From Salvelinus alpinus (Eukaryota; Chordata; Actinopteri; Salmoniformes; Salmonidae): a DNA stretch of 64,000 nt. This document shows, piece after piece, positions 13,164 through 25,079 of the stretch. Location of the stretch: NCBI RefSeq assembly GCF_045679555.1, contig NC_092122.1:12761043-12825042 (forward strand), written 5' to 3'. The notes below the pieces were generated by a model, which ran no database searches, was not told where the DNA came from, and saw only the letters and a program-made list of their open reading frames with translations. A program made the position numbers and the translations under genes. Position 1 is the first letter of the stretch, and each line of letters begins with the position of its first letter.

Positions 13164-13906
13164 CACTGAACAAAAATATAAACATTGATACCACATTTCT
13201 TGAGCTGAAATAAAAGATCCCAGAAATGTTCCATAAGCACAAAAGCTTATTTCTCTCAAGTTTTGAGGGAGCATACAATTGGCATGCTGACAGCGGGGTT
13301 ATGGCATGGGCAGGCATAAGTTACGGACAACAAACACAATTGCATTTTATCGATTACAATTTAAATGCACAGAGATACCGTGACAAGATCTTGAGGCCCA
13401 TTGTCGTGCCATTCATTCGCCACCATCACCTCATGTTTCAGCATGATAACGCACGGCCCCATGTTGCAAGGATCTGTACACAATTACTGGAAGCTGAAAA
13501 TGTCAGCTTTCTCACCAGACATGTCACCCATTGAGCATGTTTGGGATACTCTGGATCGACGTGTACGACAGCGTGTTCCAGATCCAGACAATATACAGCA
13601 ACTTCGCACAGCCATTGAAGAGGAGTGGGGCAACATTTCACAGGCTACAATCAACAATAGCCTGATCAACTCTATGCAAAGAAGATGTGTTGCGCTGCAT
13701 GAGGCAAATGGTGGTCACACCAGATACTGACTGGTTTTCTGATCCACACCCCTACTTTTTTTTACGGTATCTGTCATATCTGTATTCCCAGTCATGTGAA
13801 ATCCATAGGTTAGGGCCTAATTAATTTACTTAATTTTCTTATATGAACTGTAACTCAGTAAAATCTTTGAAATTGTTGCATGTTGCGTTTACATGTTTGT
13901 TCAGTG
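13164..13906 (+). mobile_element. Internally deleted Tc1-like transposon (family A)
   Basis: The left end CACTGAACAAAAATATAAAC at 13164, preceded by TA, mirrors the right end GTTTACATGTTTGTTCAGTG ending 13906. Transposase remnants are ISYGQQTQLHFID and RYRDKILRPIVVPFI (13226-13534), then after a frame change SPDMSPIEHVWDTLDRRV (13401-13730, start overlapping). HDNARPH and the SPIEHVWD glutamate are kept. The N-terminal DNA-binding domain and first catalytic block are absent, so the copy is non-autonomous. A second, shorter copy lies at 24364-24823. Confidence 0.85.
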
Positions 13907-14407
13907 AATTTCAATTTCTGTTTATTTTCTGATTACATGCACCATGGCGACTAGTTTACTGTATATTATGATGGTGTTTTCCCATCAAAGAAGGTGCTTA
14001 TCTTTAACTTTTTATGGTATTTTTCTCTCTTGGTCCAGTTTAAAATACACACAGCCCTTTGTTGTAACTATACATACTACAGCAGTGAAAAGCTCATTTA
14101 TTTTTCTTGGCTTTCACTTGAAACTTCACCTATACTTCATAGAAAACACACACTAGTTGGATGTTTTTGTTTAGCTTTTGGGAGCGCCAAGCTTCCTTAA
14201 ATTCTACTCCCATGTTTGGGTGGGGAATTATTTTCGAACATGGAAAAGGGAACTGAGGTTTTCAAAGCATGTTCATGTGGAGGGAGATGATAGCTTATTG
14301 TTTTGTCCATTATTTGAAGCAGGTAGGGGGCATCTTCTGAAGAAGTGTATATCACATATGGATCACATGCTTTCATATAAACTATTGAGCAACAGTTACT
14401 AACTAGG

Positions 14408-14799
14408 TATGAAGGATCGGGAGACAGACGCAGGAATGCGTAATAGGGTTTCTTATTAAGCCCCAAATTACGGCGTGCCGTGTAAAGGCACAGGGACAAA
14501 GACCAAATAAACACGTACACAAAACACAGGGTTGAAACCCAAACATAAGAGCGAGGAGTACCTCAAATAAATACACACGCACACAATGATTATCATACGG
14601 GACGAGACCTGTAATCATCTGCACAATCCACAAGGACACAAATGCGCAAAACACACAGCACAGGTACTCACAGGCACCAACGAACATTGCAACAATAATC
14701 GACAGACTACGGAAACCAAAGGGCACACTTATACAAGTACTTATCAGTGGGAATAGGGGCCAGGTGTGCGCAATGAAAGTTCCAGAGGGATCCCTGACA
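14408..14799. mobile_element. LTR-like insertion with 5-bp target duplication
   Basis: A 392-bp insertion flanked by CTAGG on both sides (14403-14407 and 14800-14804), ending CTGACA. Short regular target duplications and a TG...CA-like layout suggest a solo LTR or truncated LTR element. The left end reads TATGAAGGATCGG. The 107-codon frames across it are chance. Confidence 0.6.
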
Positions 14800-14910
14800 C
14801 TAGGCTACTTCAGTTAATCAACAAAATGTTGATGAATTTATTGAGCAACTACAGTATGTGATATACTACCTGATTATCCATGACTTATTTCTTGCAGCTG
14901 TTAAGTAATA

Positions 14911-16060
14911 CACCATATATACAAAAGTATGTGGACACCTTCAAATGAATGCATTCGGCTATTTCAGCCACACCCGTTGCTGACAGGTATATCAAATTGA
15001 GCAGAGAGCCTTGCACTCTCCATAGACATAACATTGGCAGTAGAATGACCTTACTGAAGTGCTCTGTTATTTTCAATGCGGCACCGTCATAGGATGTCAC
15101 ATTTCCAACAAGTCAGTTTGTCAAATTTCTGCCCTGCTAGAGCTGCCCCGGTCAACTGTAAGTGCTATTATTGTGAAGTGGAAATGTCTATGAGCAACAA
15201 CAGCTCAGCCTTGAAGTGGTAGGCCACACAAGCTCACAGAACGGGACCGCCGAGTGCTGAAGCGCGTATCGCATAAAAATCATCTATCCTAGGTTGCAAC
15301 ACTCACTACCGAGTTCCAAACTGCCTCTGGAAGCAACGTCAGCACAATAACTGTTCGTCGGGAGCTTCATGAAATGGGTTTCCATGGCCGAGCAGCCGCA
15401 CACAAGCCTAAGATCCCCATGTGCAATGCCAAGTGCCGGCTGGAGTGGTGTAAAGCTGGCCGCCATTGGACTCTGGAGCAGTAGAAACGCGTTGTCTGGG
15501 GTGATGAATCATGCTTCACCATCTGGCAGTTCTACGGAACAATCTGGATTTGGCGGATGCCAGGAGAACTCTACCTTCCCCAATACATAGTGCCAACTGT
15601 AAAGTTTGGTGGAGGAGGAATAATGGTCTGGGGCTGTTTTTTATGGTTCGGATTAGGCCCCTTAGTTCCAGTGAAGAGAAATCTTAATGCTACAGCATAC
15701 AATTACATTCTAGACAATTCTGTTCTTCTAACTTTGTGGCAACAGTTTAGGGAAGGCCCTTTCCTGTTTCAGCATGACAATGACCCTGTGCACAGTGTGA
15801 AGTCCATACAGAAATGGTTTGTTGAGGTCAGTGTGGAAGAACTTGACTGGCCTGCACAGAGCCCTGACCTCAACCCCATCAAACACCTTTGGGATGAATT
15901 GGTACGCCGACTGCAAGCTAGGCCTAATCGCCCAACGTCAGTGCCCGACCTCACTAATGCTCTTGTGGCTGAATGGATGCAAGTCTCCCCAACAATGTTC
16001 CAACATCAAGTGGAATGCCTTCCCAGAAGAGTGGAGGCTGTTATAGTAGCAACCTCCAAA
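14911..16060 (+). mobile_element. Tc1-like transposon, 3'-truncated and inactive (family B)
   Basis: The left terminal region includes ATATACAAAAGTATGTGGAC. The degenerate transposase has early frames with several frameshifts and stops, then a 171-codon open frame at 15557-16072 with [28 protein letters not shown] and [14 protein letters not shown]. The last block should read NPIEHLW. AAA at 15881-15883 puts Lys where the catalytic Glu of the DDE triad belongs. The right inverted repeat is missing; similarity stops near 16060. It cannot encode an active enzyme. Confidence 0.85.
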
Positions 16061-18990
16061 AGTGATGTGTGATGGACTGTCGTGAAAGACAATATGGATG
16101 ACTGAAAATAATAATTATGTAACAATATTGATTATAGAAACATTGGGTCTAATACAAGACAAGGTGTGCAAATCTTTGTTTTCTAATACATTGAAACACA
16201 TTTAAACTGCTCTGAAGAAACAATGTTTTGTGGTATTTACCATCTATCATGAAATTGGGAACCAAACTAATAATTGCTGGCTGGCTTATGGCACTTGAGA
16301 GACTGGTTTCAGTTCAAGATTCAGAATAAGAAAAGATATCTGTGACAAAGAAGAATGATATCACATAGATTTGTATCACTGACTGCAATGTTTCCTGCCT
16401 ATTCGTACTCCTCGCAATTTTACCACTGTCTATGTAGCCTAACGTATAGCTCCAGTGATGATGGAAGCAATGCACTCAATGAATTTAATCTATCCTGCCA
16501 TGACACTGGTGCTACAGAGAGCAAACATCAATCACCTTAAGATGCCAGGCTATTTATATCACCCACCACCACCAACTGTAACTCTCTCTCTCCCCACACG
16601 CAGTGACACCTGGGCCTGTGCAGGCAGCATCTCTGTGTCACTGTGCATGTCATGCACCAGTAGCTCTCTATTCCAGTGAATACATTACTCAGTTTGTGTG
16701 ATACTTCTGTAATAACCAGCCTTGTTATTACTAGAATAAACTAGAGTTCATTGCCTTCAGAAATGTATCCTGCTCAGAGAGAATTAACTCATGCATAAGC
16801 CCAAAGGCTAAGCTATAGTACATGGAATGTTTCTATGTCTAATATAATAGTGGGAACAAAGACAATACATTTTGGTTGGATGGACATTTGAGAGTGATTA
16901 TGAGGCCTAAGGGGATTCCCCAAGTCAGAGACAGAAAGAAAGATCATTGATAGATTCTGGATAAGCCCAAAGGGTCTATCAGAGTACCAGAGTACACACA
17001 GCAGTGTTCTAGAATATTGGACCGTTGGATTTCATATTTTTCTAATTCTCAGCGCAGCTCAAGCAATTTCTCCAACTGTCAACAGATTCAAATGAATTGA
17101 GGATGTGTACCAGAGACATGTTGGTTGGGAATTGTAGGGAGGTGCTCGTCCGTCTGTGTGTCCCCTGGAGATGGTGCTCTCAGAGCCGCTTAACTATGTC
17201 ACAAGGGGACGCCGGACTATCGCTTCTCAGGATGGATGAATAAAATGTACTTTTATGTCCATGTGCACAGTGTAAAATTTGTGTTTGGATTAATGTAGGC
17301 CTAATTACAGTTTGAGACAGACACTGTGTGAGGCAAACATAATCTGTTTGGTTATGTAGCTTTTAGTAGGTTATTCAAATTAGTATGATTAGTGGCATCA
17401 GGTGTTTGTCATTATCTGGCATGCACAGTGGTGTAGTGGTGTCTGAAGAAGTGTATATACAGTACTTTAATTATGCAAAAAAATATCAAAACAGCCTGTC
17501 TGTCGAAGAATGTAAAAAAATATATATGTTTTCCTATAGTTTTTTTCAGATTTTAACTCTCAGAATCACACTTATTTACACAAATGTGATGTTCACAACA
17601 ATGCCCAAACTACATCAGGAGACCATTTTACAGGACTGGGAAAAATGTTTTGGGTGGGTGTAGTTTCTCTTTAATTCAGTTGTGTAGATGTTAGGCTAGT
17701 GGTGTTTATGTACTGTACAATGTAGTCCTACAGTGTACATGTGATAGCAGAGTTTGCAAAGCAAATGCCCTCACGATTGATACAAATCATCATGATATCA
17801 TTCTGATAGGTAGACTTTGCAGTCAACATTTAATTGGGAAGGTTTTTTGGAATAGCCTTCAAACGTGCATGATGACTGAATTGCGCATGGCAAAGATCAA
17901 CCAAGACTTCAGACCAAAGTTTTTCAATACCTGGTTAGCATCAGAGGCAAATTTGATGTGTTTTATTGACTCCTGACTATTACATTTTTTTGAAAAGGCA
18001 ATGGAGGTTCCTGGGATCTAATTGGTTGATCAAACATGCCTACTAGCTGGATAACTGTGTGCAAAGTGTTTTGACCCTCTGCAATTATTTCCTAATGTCA
18101 ATGGCAGCCCATGAGGAGATTAGCATGGCTACTACTTCGACTTCCACAGCCAAGCAAGCTCAGCATCGCCTGGCCCCACCTCGTCACGGTGAGCATGTCA
18201 TCACGAGTCCATGACATGCGAGTGTTCCCCACTACAGTGATCGATGGAAAGTGCAGTGTTTCTCATGGAAGTGGTATGGACAGTTTTATTTGCAGTTTGA
18301 AAAGGGATGCTGTTTTCTGTAAAATGTGTAGACATTTCCCAGAGGCCACTATGGAAGGCTAATTTGTTTGAGACAGATATAAGGATTGGAAGTACCTTTG
18401 CAAGGCATGCTTCAAGCACCAGGCTAGCCAACCCCACTCTTTTGTACTGGATCAATTTGAAGGCTACAGTGCAAATCATCGCAATTTAACCAGGAGTAAA
18501 TCAACTTTTAAATCAACTTAACCGCGAGGCCATGGACTATTCGTTTGTAGAAAGGAATCGTGATCATGCCAAAGTAAACAGGACATAGCACTATGTGGAC
18601 ATAAGGAGAGTGAAGAAGCCCTTAATTAATAAGGGCAGCAACTTTTGAAATGAAAAAAATGTATATCTAAATATGATCCAAAAATTATTAATCGTCTGAC
18701 TGAGCTGCAGACCCGGTTCCAGGAGGATAAATATGGAGTAATGAGAGCAGCAACTGCCTGTCTGCCAGGGTCTAGGACTTTTGCACTGAAATAATCACTG
18801 TTGGCTCCATGTAATCACTATCATATATCCTCTGCTGAGGATGCTGAATTAAAGGTGTTTATTCAGCAACTGCGTCAGAATGTAGAGGGAGGTCAGGAAT
18901 TCCCAACCGAAGTTATGGACAGCTGCAGCCCTGACATTTTCCCTAGCATCAATAGACTACTATAGTATTATATACAGTATATACTGTATA
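16061..18990. other. Intergenic, nothing recognised
   Basis: AT-rich DNA with short chance frames (up to 92 codons). No domain, RNA gene or clear repeat family was seen by eye. Confidence 0.5.
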
Positions 18991-19775
18991 CAGTGCCATC
19001 AGAAAGTCTTCTAACCCCTTGACTTATTCCAAATGTAGAGTTACAGGCTGAATTCAAATTGATTCAATATTTATTATTCACCCATCTACACACAAACCCC
19101 CGGAATGACAATTTGAAAACATGTTTTCAGAAAGGTTTGCAAGTTTATTGAAAATGAAAATGAAATAAAGAAATATCAAATTTACATAAGTATTCACACC
19201 CCTGAGTCAAAATTTTAAAGAAGCACCTTTGGAAGTGATTACAGCTGTGAGTCTCTAAGAGCTTTCCACACCTGGATTGTGCAACATTTCCCCATTTATT
19301 ATTTTCTAAATTCTTCAAGGTCTGTCAAATTGGTTGTTGATCATTGCTAGACAACCATTTTCAGGTCTTGTCATATATTTTCAAGTAGATTTAAGTCAAA
19401 ACTAACTCGGCCACTCAGGAACAGTCATTGTCTTCTTGGAAATCAACTCCAATGTAGATATGGCCTTGTTTTTTAGGTTATTATCCTGCTCAAAGGTGAA
19501 TTCATCTCCCAGTGTTTGGTGCAAAGTAGACAAACATGTTTTCCTCTAGTATTTTGCCTGAAACATAATACTTTGTATTCAGTACAAAAAGTATATTTTT
19601 TTATATAGTATTACTTTAGTGCCTTGTTGCAAACGGGATGCATGTTTTTGGAATATCTTTCTTTTCACTGTGTCAATTCGGTTATTATTGTGGAGTAACT
19701 ACAATGTTGCTGATCCATCCTCAGTTTTCTCCTAATACAGCCATTCAATTCTGTAACTGTTTTAAAGTCCCCATT
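18991..19775. mobile_element. Degenerate Tc1-like fragment (family C)
   Basis: Begins CAGTGCCATCAGAAAGTCTT after a TA and continues with sequence I recognise as an abundant fish Tc1-type repeat (CATAAGTATTCACACCCCTGAG, GGAAGTGATTACAGCTGTGAG). It fades out near 19775, before the family D insertion at 19865. No open transposase frame survives. Confidence 0.6.
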
Positions 19776-19864
19776 GGCTAGGGTTGAATATTTCCCAGGT
19801 ATTTTACAAATGTTCCACGGCGAGAATAAATCACAAGTCATTCAAAAGCATTATAATACATTTA

Positions 19865-21447
19865 CAGTGGGGAGAACAAGTATTTGATACACTGCCGATT
19901 TTGCAGGTTTTCCTACTTACAAAGCATGTAGAGGTCTGTAGTTTTTATCATAGGTACACTTCAACTGTGAGAGACGGAATCTAAAACAAAAATCCAGAAA
20001 ATCACATTGTATGATTTTTAAGTAATTAATTTGCATTTTATTGCATGACATAAGTATTTGATCACCTACCAACCAGTAAGAATTCCTTTTTCTTTAAGAA
20101 GCCCTCCTGTTCTCCACTCATTACCTGTATTAACTGCACCTGTTTGAACTCGTTACCTGTATAAAAGACACCTGTCCACACACTCAATCAAACAGACTCC
20201 AACCTCTCCACAATGGCCAAGACCAGAGAGCTGATGTCCTTACATCAGGGGTAAAATTGTAGACCTGCACAAGGCTGGGATGGGCTACAGGACAATAGGC
20301 AAGCAGCTTGGTGAGAAGGCAACAACTGTTGGCGCAATTATTAGAAAATGGAAGAAGTTCAAGATGACGGTCAATCACCCTCGGTCTGGGGCTCCATGCA
20401 AGATCTCACCTCGTGGGGCATCAATGATCATGAGGAAGGTGAGGGATCAGCCCAGAACTACACGGCAGGACCTGGTCAATGACCTGAAGAGAGCTGGGAC
20501 CACAGTCTCAAAGAAAACCATTAGTAACACACTACGCCGTCATGGATTAAAATCCTGCAGCGCACGCAAGGTCCCCCTGCTCAAGCCAGCGCATGTCCAG
20601 GCCCGTCTGAAGTTTGCCAATGACCATCTGGATGATCCAGAGGAGGAATGGGAGGAGGTCATGTGGTCTGATAAGACAAAAATAGAGCTTTTTGGTCTAA
20701 ACTCCACTCGCCGTGTTTGGAGGAAGAAGAAGGATGAGTACAACCCCAAGAACACCATCCCAACCGTGAAGCATGGAGGTGGAAACATCATTCTTTGGGG
20801 ATGCTTTTCTGCAAAGGGTATAGGACGACTGCACCGTATTGAGGGGAGGATGGATGGGGCCTCGCGAGATCTTGGCCAACAACCTCCTTCCCTCAGTAAG
20901 AGCATTGAAGATGGGTCGTGGCTGGCTCTTCCAGCATGTCAACGACCCGAAACACACAGCCAGGGCAACTAAGGAGTGGCTCCGTAAGAAGCATCTCAAG
21001 GTCCTGGAGTGCCCTAGCCAGTCTCCAGACCTGAACCCAATAGAAAATCTTTGGAGGGAGCTGAAAGTCCGTATTGCCCAGCGACAGCCCCGAAACCTGA
21101 AGGATCTGGAGAAGGTTTGTATGGAGGAGTGGGCCAAAATCCCTGCTGCAGTGTGGGCAAACCTGGTCAAGAACTACAGGAAACGTATGATCTCTGTAAT
21201 TGCATAGAAAGGTTTCTGTACCAAATGTTAAGTTCTGCTTTTCTGATGTATCAAATACTTATGTCATGCAATAAAATGCAAATTATTTCCTTAAAAATCA
21301 TACAATGTGATTTTCTGGATTTTTGTTTTAGATTCCGTCTCTCACAGTTGAAGTGTACCTATGATACAAATTACAGACCTCAACATGCTTTGTAAGTAGG
21401 AAAACCTGCAAAATCGGCAGTGTATCAAATACTTGTTCTCCCCACTG
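19865..21447 (+). mobile_element. Tc1-like transposon with about 200-bp inverted repeats (family D, copy 1)
   Basis: The 1583-bp element is flanked by TA (19863-19864, 21448-21449). Inverted repeats of about 200 bp start CAGTGGGGAGAACAAGTATT and end with its complement. The transposase starts at 20213 and stops at 21205-21207. It is broken by a scrambled segment at 20234-20245, a 5-nt deletion near 20862 and other changes. It keeps GVSDKT-like WSDKT and NPIENLW, but HVNDPKHT carries Val where the second catalytic Asp belongs. It also lacks about 23 bp present in copy 2 upstream of the gene. Confidence 0.92.
20213..21207 (+). pseudogene. Tc1-like transposase, family D copy 1, frameshifted
   Basis: The frame opens MAKTREL at 20213, then an 11-12 nt scrambled stretch shifts it. 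The main frame resumes at 20280 ([19 protein letters not shown], the paired-like helix-turn-helix) and runs through [19 protein letters not shown] to about 20860. There a 5-nt loss shifts it to the frame at 20839-21207, which carries [15 protein letters not shown]. The catalytic Asp in the HDND motif is Val. Intact Tc1 transposases of this type are about 340 aa and act by TA-specific cut-and-paste. Confidence 0.88.
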
Positions 21448-21539
21448 TAAATGTCTGGATTTGAGAGCTTTGATCAGCATGAAAACTCAAACCTGATGCT
21501 ACCTTTTCATGAGCCCTACGTTAACAACATTTAATAAAC

Positions 21540-21890
21540 CCAAGCCCAAAAAATCCCAAATGATTGTATCAGGAATCAAGGTAAGACCCAGACACAGACC
21601 GTGTCGAAGTAACAATGTTAATTACAGCAACAGGGGCAAAGGTACAGGACGGCAGGCAGGCTCAAGGTCAGGTCAGATAGAGGTTGTTAATCCAGAGGTG
21701 GGGCAAAGGTACAGGACGGCAGGCAGGTTCAGGGTCAGGCAGAGTGGTCAGGCAGGTGGGCGGGCTCGGGGTCAGGACAGGCAAGGATCAAAACCAGGAG
21801 GAAGATAAAAGAGAGACTGGGGAAAAGCAGGAGCTGATACAAAAAACACTGGTTGACTTGTCAAAACAGGAAACAAAGGGCTGTGAGACA
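21540..21890. repeat. Dispersed repeat with short tandem duplication
   Basis: A block around GGGGCAAAGGTACAGGACGG and GCAGGCAGGTTCAGGGTCAG occurs twice, starting near 21634 and 21703, with a partial third echo near 21770. This composition is familiar from salmonid repeats. It may be the 3' non-coding end of the adjacent Gypsy remnant, which runs in the - direction, but I cannot show LTRs. The small open frames here are not credible genes. Confidence 0.4.
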
Positions 21891-24360
21891 TGGGTTTAAC
21901 TCAGGACACATGAAAGGTGTGGTGTATACAAAGGGTACGGGGCAACAGACGACGGCAGATGGACTAATAATTTTAGAGATGGGAGATCTTGCGGGATTCC
22001 ACCCGGAGCGGCAGATCCCGGGTGGATAGCCATACCTTCTGCCAGAGACGATCCCGGGGAGCAGGGTTCTGAGGTCGATCTGCTTGTCATCGATACCGAC
22101 CGGGCTCTCCTCCGGGTACGACGACAGCGGCGGACAAACATCTGGGCAGAAGGTACGCCGGCCTTTTCCTCCTACTTGGGGAAGAGCGGGGGCTGATACC
22201 CCAGAGAACATTCAAAGGGTGATAGTCCCATGGCAGTAGGGAAGGGTGTTGCATGCGTATTCCACCCACACAAGCTGCTGGCTCCAGGTGGTGGGGTTGG
22301 CAGAGACCAGGCAGTGCAGAGTTGTCTCAAGATCGTGGTTGGCTCGCTCTGACTGGCCATTGGACTGGGGGTGGAACCCAGAGGACAGGCTGGCCGACGA
22401 CCCAATGAGGGTGCAAAACGCCTTCCAGAACCGGGACGAGAACTGAGGGCCCCGGTCGGAGACCATGTCCACGGGCAGTTCATGGATCCGGAAGGAGTGC
22501 TGCACCATGAGCTGGGATGTCTCCTTGGCCGAGGGTAGTTTGGGGAGAGGAATGAAGTGGGCGGCCTTGGAAAAGCGGTCGACCACCGTCAGGATGGCAC
22601 TGTTGCCCTCAGATGGGGGGAGACCTGTGACAAAATCCAGGGATATGTGGGACCAGGGACGGTGAGGGCAGGCAAAGGTTGCAGAAGGCTAGCCGGAGCT
22701 TGCCGAGGAGTCTTGTTCTGAGCATACACTGTGTAAGCGGAGACGAATGCGAAGACGTCAGGAACCATGGTGGGCCACCAAAAGCGTTGTCGCACAAACG
22801 CCAGGGTCAGGCGGGAACCCGGGTGGCAGGCCAGTCTGGAGGAGTGGGCCAACTCCAGGACCGCGGAGTGGACCGCGTCAGGCACGAACATCCGGTTATC
22901 AGGACCCCCCCGGGGTTCAGCTGCGAACAATGTTGCCAGGCACGAGGTGGGAAGGATGGTCTCGGTCTCCGGGGTAATAGCTGTGGGACTATAACGGTGA
23001 GAGTGCATCCGGCTTGACATTCTTGGATCCCGGCCGATATGAGAGGGAGAAGTTGAACCATGTGAACAGCAGAGCACATCTAGCTTGCCTGGAGTTGAGA
23101 CGTTTGGCGGTGCGGAGATACTCCAGATTTTTGTGGTCGGTACATACGATGAACGGATGTTCTGCCCCTTCCAGCCAATGCCTCCATTCCTCCATCTCCA
23201 TCTTCACTGCGAGAAGCTCACGATTTCCAACATCGTAGTTTCTCTCCGTGGCATTGACGCGATGGGAGAAGAAGGCGCAGGGATGTAGCTTCAGGTCCAG
23301 GGCAGAACAATTGGACAGGACCGCCTCCACTCCTACATCCAACACATCGGCCTCCACCACGAACTGACGGGAAGGGTCAGGATGAACCAGGATGGGAGCA
23401 GTGGTGAAGCGGTGTTTGAGGTCCTTGAGGTCCAGCAGGGGACCACGTGAACGGAACCTTGGATGAAGTGAGTGCTGACAGGGGGGAAGCCAGGGTGCTG
23501 TAACCCGAGATTAAGCGGCGATAGGAGTTGGTGAACACCAGGAAACGTTGCAGCTGCATCCTGGACGAAGGCTGGGGCCAATCCACCACCACTCTCACCT
23601 TCCTAGGATCCATCTGGACACTCCCAGCGGAGATGATGTACCCCAGAAAGGGGATGGCGGAGCGATGGAACTCGCACTTCACTGCCTTAACAAACAGCTG
23701 GTTCTCTAGAAGGCGTTGAAGAACCTGTCGGACATGGAGCACATGTTCTTGGGGGGAGCGGGAGAAGACGAGGATGTCATCAATGTAGACGAAGACGAAT
23801 CTGTTCAACATGTCGCAGAGAACAGAATTTACCAGAGCCTGGAACACAGCAGGGGCGTTGGTCAGGCCAAATTGCATGACCAAATATTCGTAGTGGTTTT
23901 CCATTCATCCTCCTCCCGCATCTGCACCAGGTGGTAGGCGTTCCATGGATCCAGCTTGGAAAACACGGTTGGCCCCTGGCGCGGCTCAAAGGCCGAGGAG
24001 ATGAGTGGTAGCGGGTAGCGGTTCTTCACCGTTATGTCATTGAGTCCCCGGTAGTCGATGCACAGGCGCAGGGTCTTGTCCTTCTTCTCCACAAAGAAGA
24101 ACCCCTGCGCCGGCAGGAGAGGACGAAGGACGTATAAATCCTGCAGCTAAGGAGTCCCCAATGTAGGTGTCCATAGCCTTGGTCTCCGGTCCCGACAACG
24201 AGTACAGTTGTCCCCGGAGCGGAGTGGTGCTAGGGAGAAGGTCAATCCCGCATTCATAAGGTCGGTGCGGCGGAAGCGAAGTGGCCTGGGCCTTGTTGAA
24301 CACCTTCCGAAGGTCCTGGTACTTCACAGGAATGGCGGAGAGGTCCGGGGAACCTGATGA
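21890..24360 (-). mobile_element. Ty3/Gypsy-type retrotransposon pol remnant
   Basis: On the - strand, in element order: protease/RT linker and RT start (YECGIDLLPSTTPLRG, then [12 protein letters not shown]), RT core ([24 protein letters not shown]), RNase H ([26 protein letters not shown]), zinc-binding/integrase ([37 protein letters not shown]), then a short tail (SKIISPSAV). The RT YIDD box and integrase D...D...E-type signature pieces are visible. The protein is split over several frames with stops and deletions. Gag and the 5' LTR are absent: the left side of the element ends at a junction with Tc1 family A sequence at about 24360. It is a dead copy. Confidence 0.9.
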
Positions 24361-24363
24361 TAG

Positions 24364-24823
24364 CAGCATGATAATGTACATCCCAATGTCACAAGGATTT
24401 GTACACAATTCCTGGAAGTTGAAAATGTCCCAGTTCTTCCATGACCTGCATACTGACCAGAAATGTCACCCATTGAGCATGTTTGGGATGCTCTGGATTG
24501 ACGTGTATGACAGCATGTTCCAATTCCCGCCAATACCCAGCAACTTCGCACAGCCATTGAAGAGGAGTGGGACAACATTCCATAGGCCACAATCAACAAC
24601 CTGATCAACTCTATGCAAATGAAATGGGTGGCCTGGTTTTCTGATCCATGACCCTACTTTTTTTAAAAAGGTAAATGTATCTGTGACAAACAGCTTCCTA
24701 TGTGTATACCCAGTCCATAGATTAGGGCCTAATGAACTCATTTTGACTGACTTTCTTTTATGAACTGTAACTCAGTAAAACCTTTGAAATTGTTGCATGT
24801 TGCGTTTATATTTTTGCTCTGTG
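24364..24823 (+). mobile_element. Tc1-like fragment, family A second copy
   Basis: Matches the 3' half of the element at 13164-13906: CAGCATGATAATG, then CATTGAGCATGTTTGGGATG, GCACAGCCATTGAAGAGGAG, and the right end ...TTGCATGTTGCGTTTATATT ending 24823 before TA. The left part is lost at the Gypsy junction. No functional frame remains. Confidence 0.8.
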
Positions 24824-25079
24824 TATATACTGTATACAAAATGTGTATCACAAGTTGGACGCTGCGCCTAACGCCTTTATGGGCGATTCAATTGCTCTTC
24901 AAACAGGTAAACTGGTCAAATTGGCCAACATAAGTGATGTGAAATTATATTCGCTACAATATTTTTGTTGCATCGTTTGCTAGCATGAAACAAGCGTTTA
25001 GACAACTCTCTCATTACATGACTGTTTAAATGAATCCCTGTGATAAATCGGATGACCTACTTTGAGTTTGTTTTGAAGT

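Noticed and set aside
20540..21170. - strand frames of 121 and 157 codons in the Tc1 copy (and their counterparts at 27969-28603)
   Set aside because: Antisense shadows of the + strand transposase, present in both copies because the DNA is duplicated.
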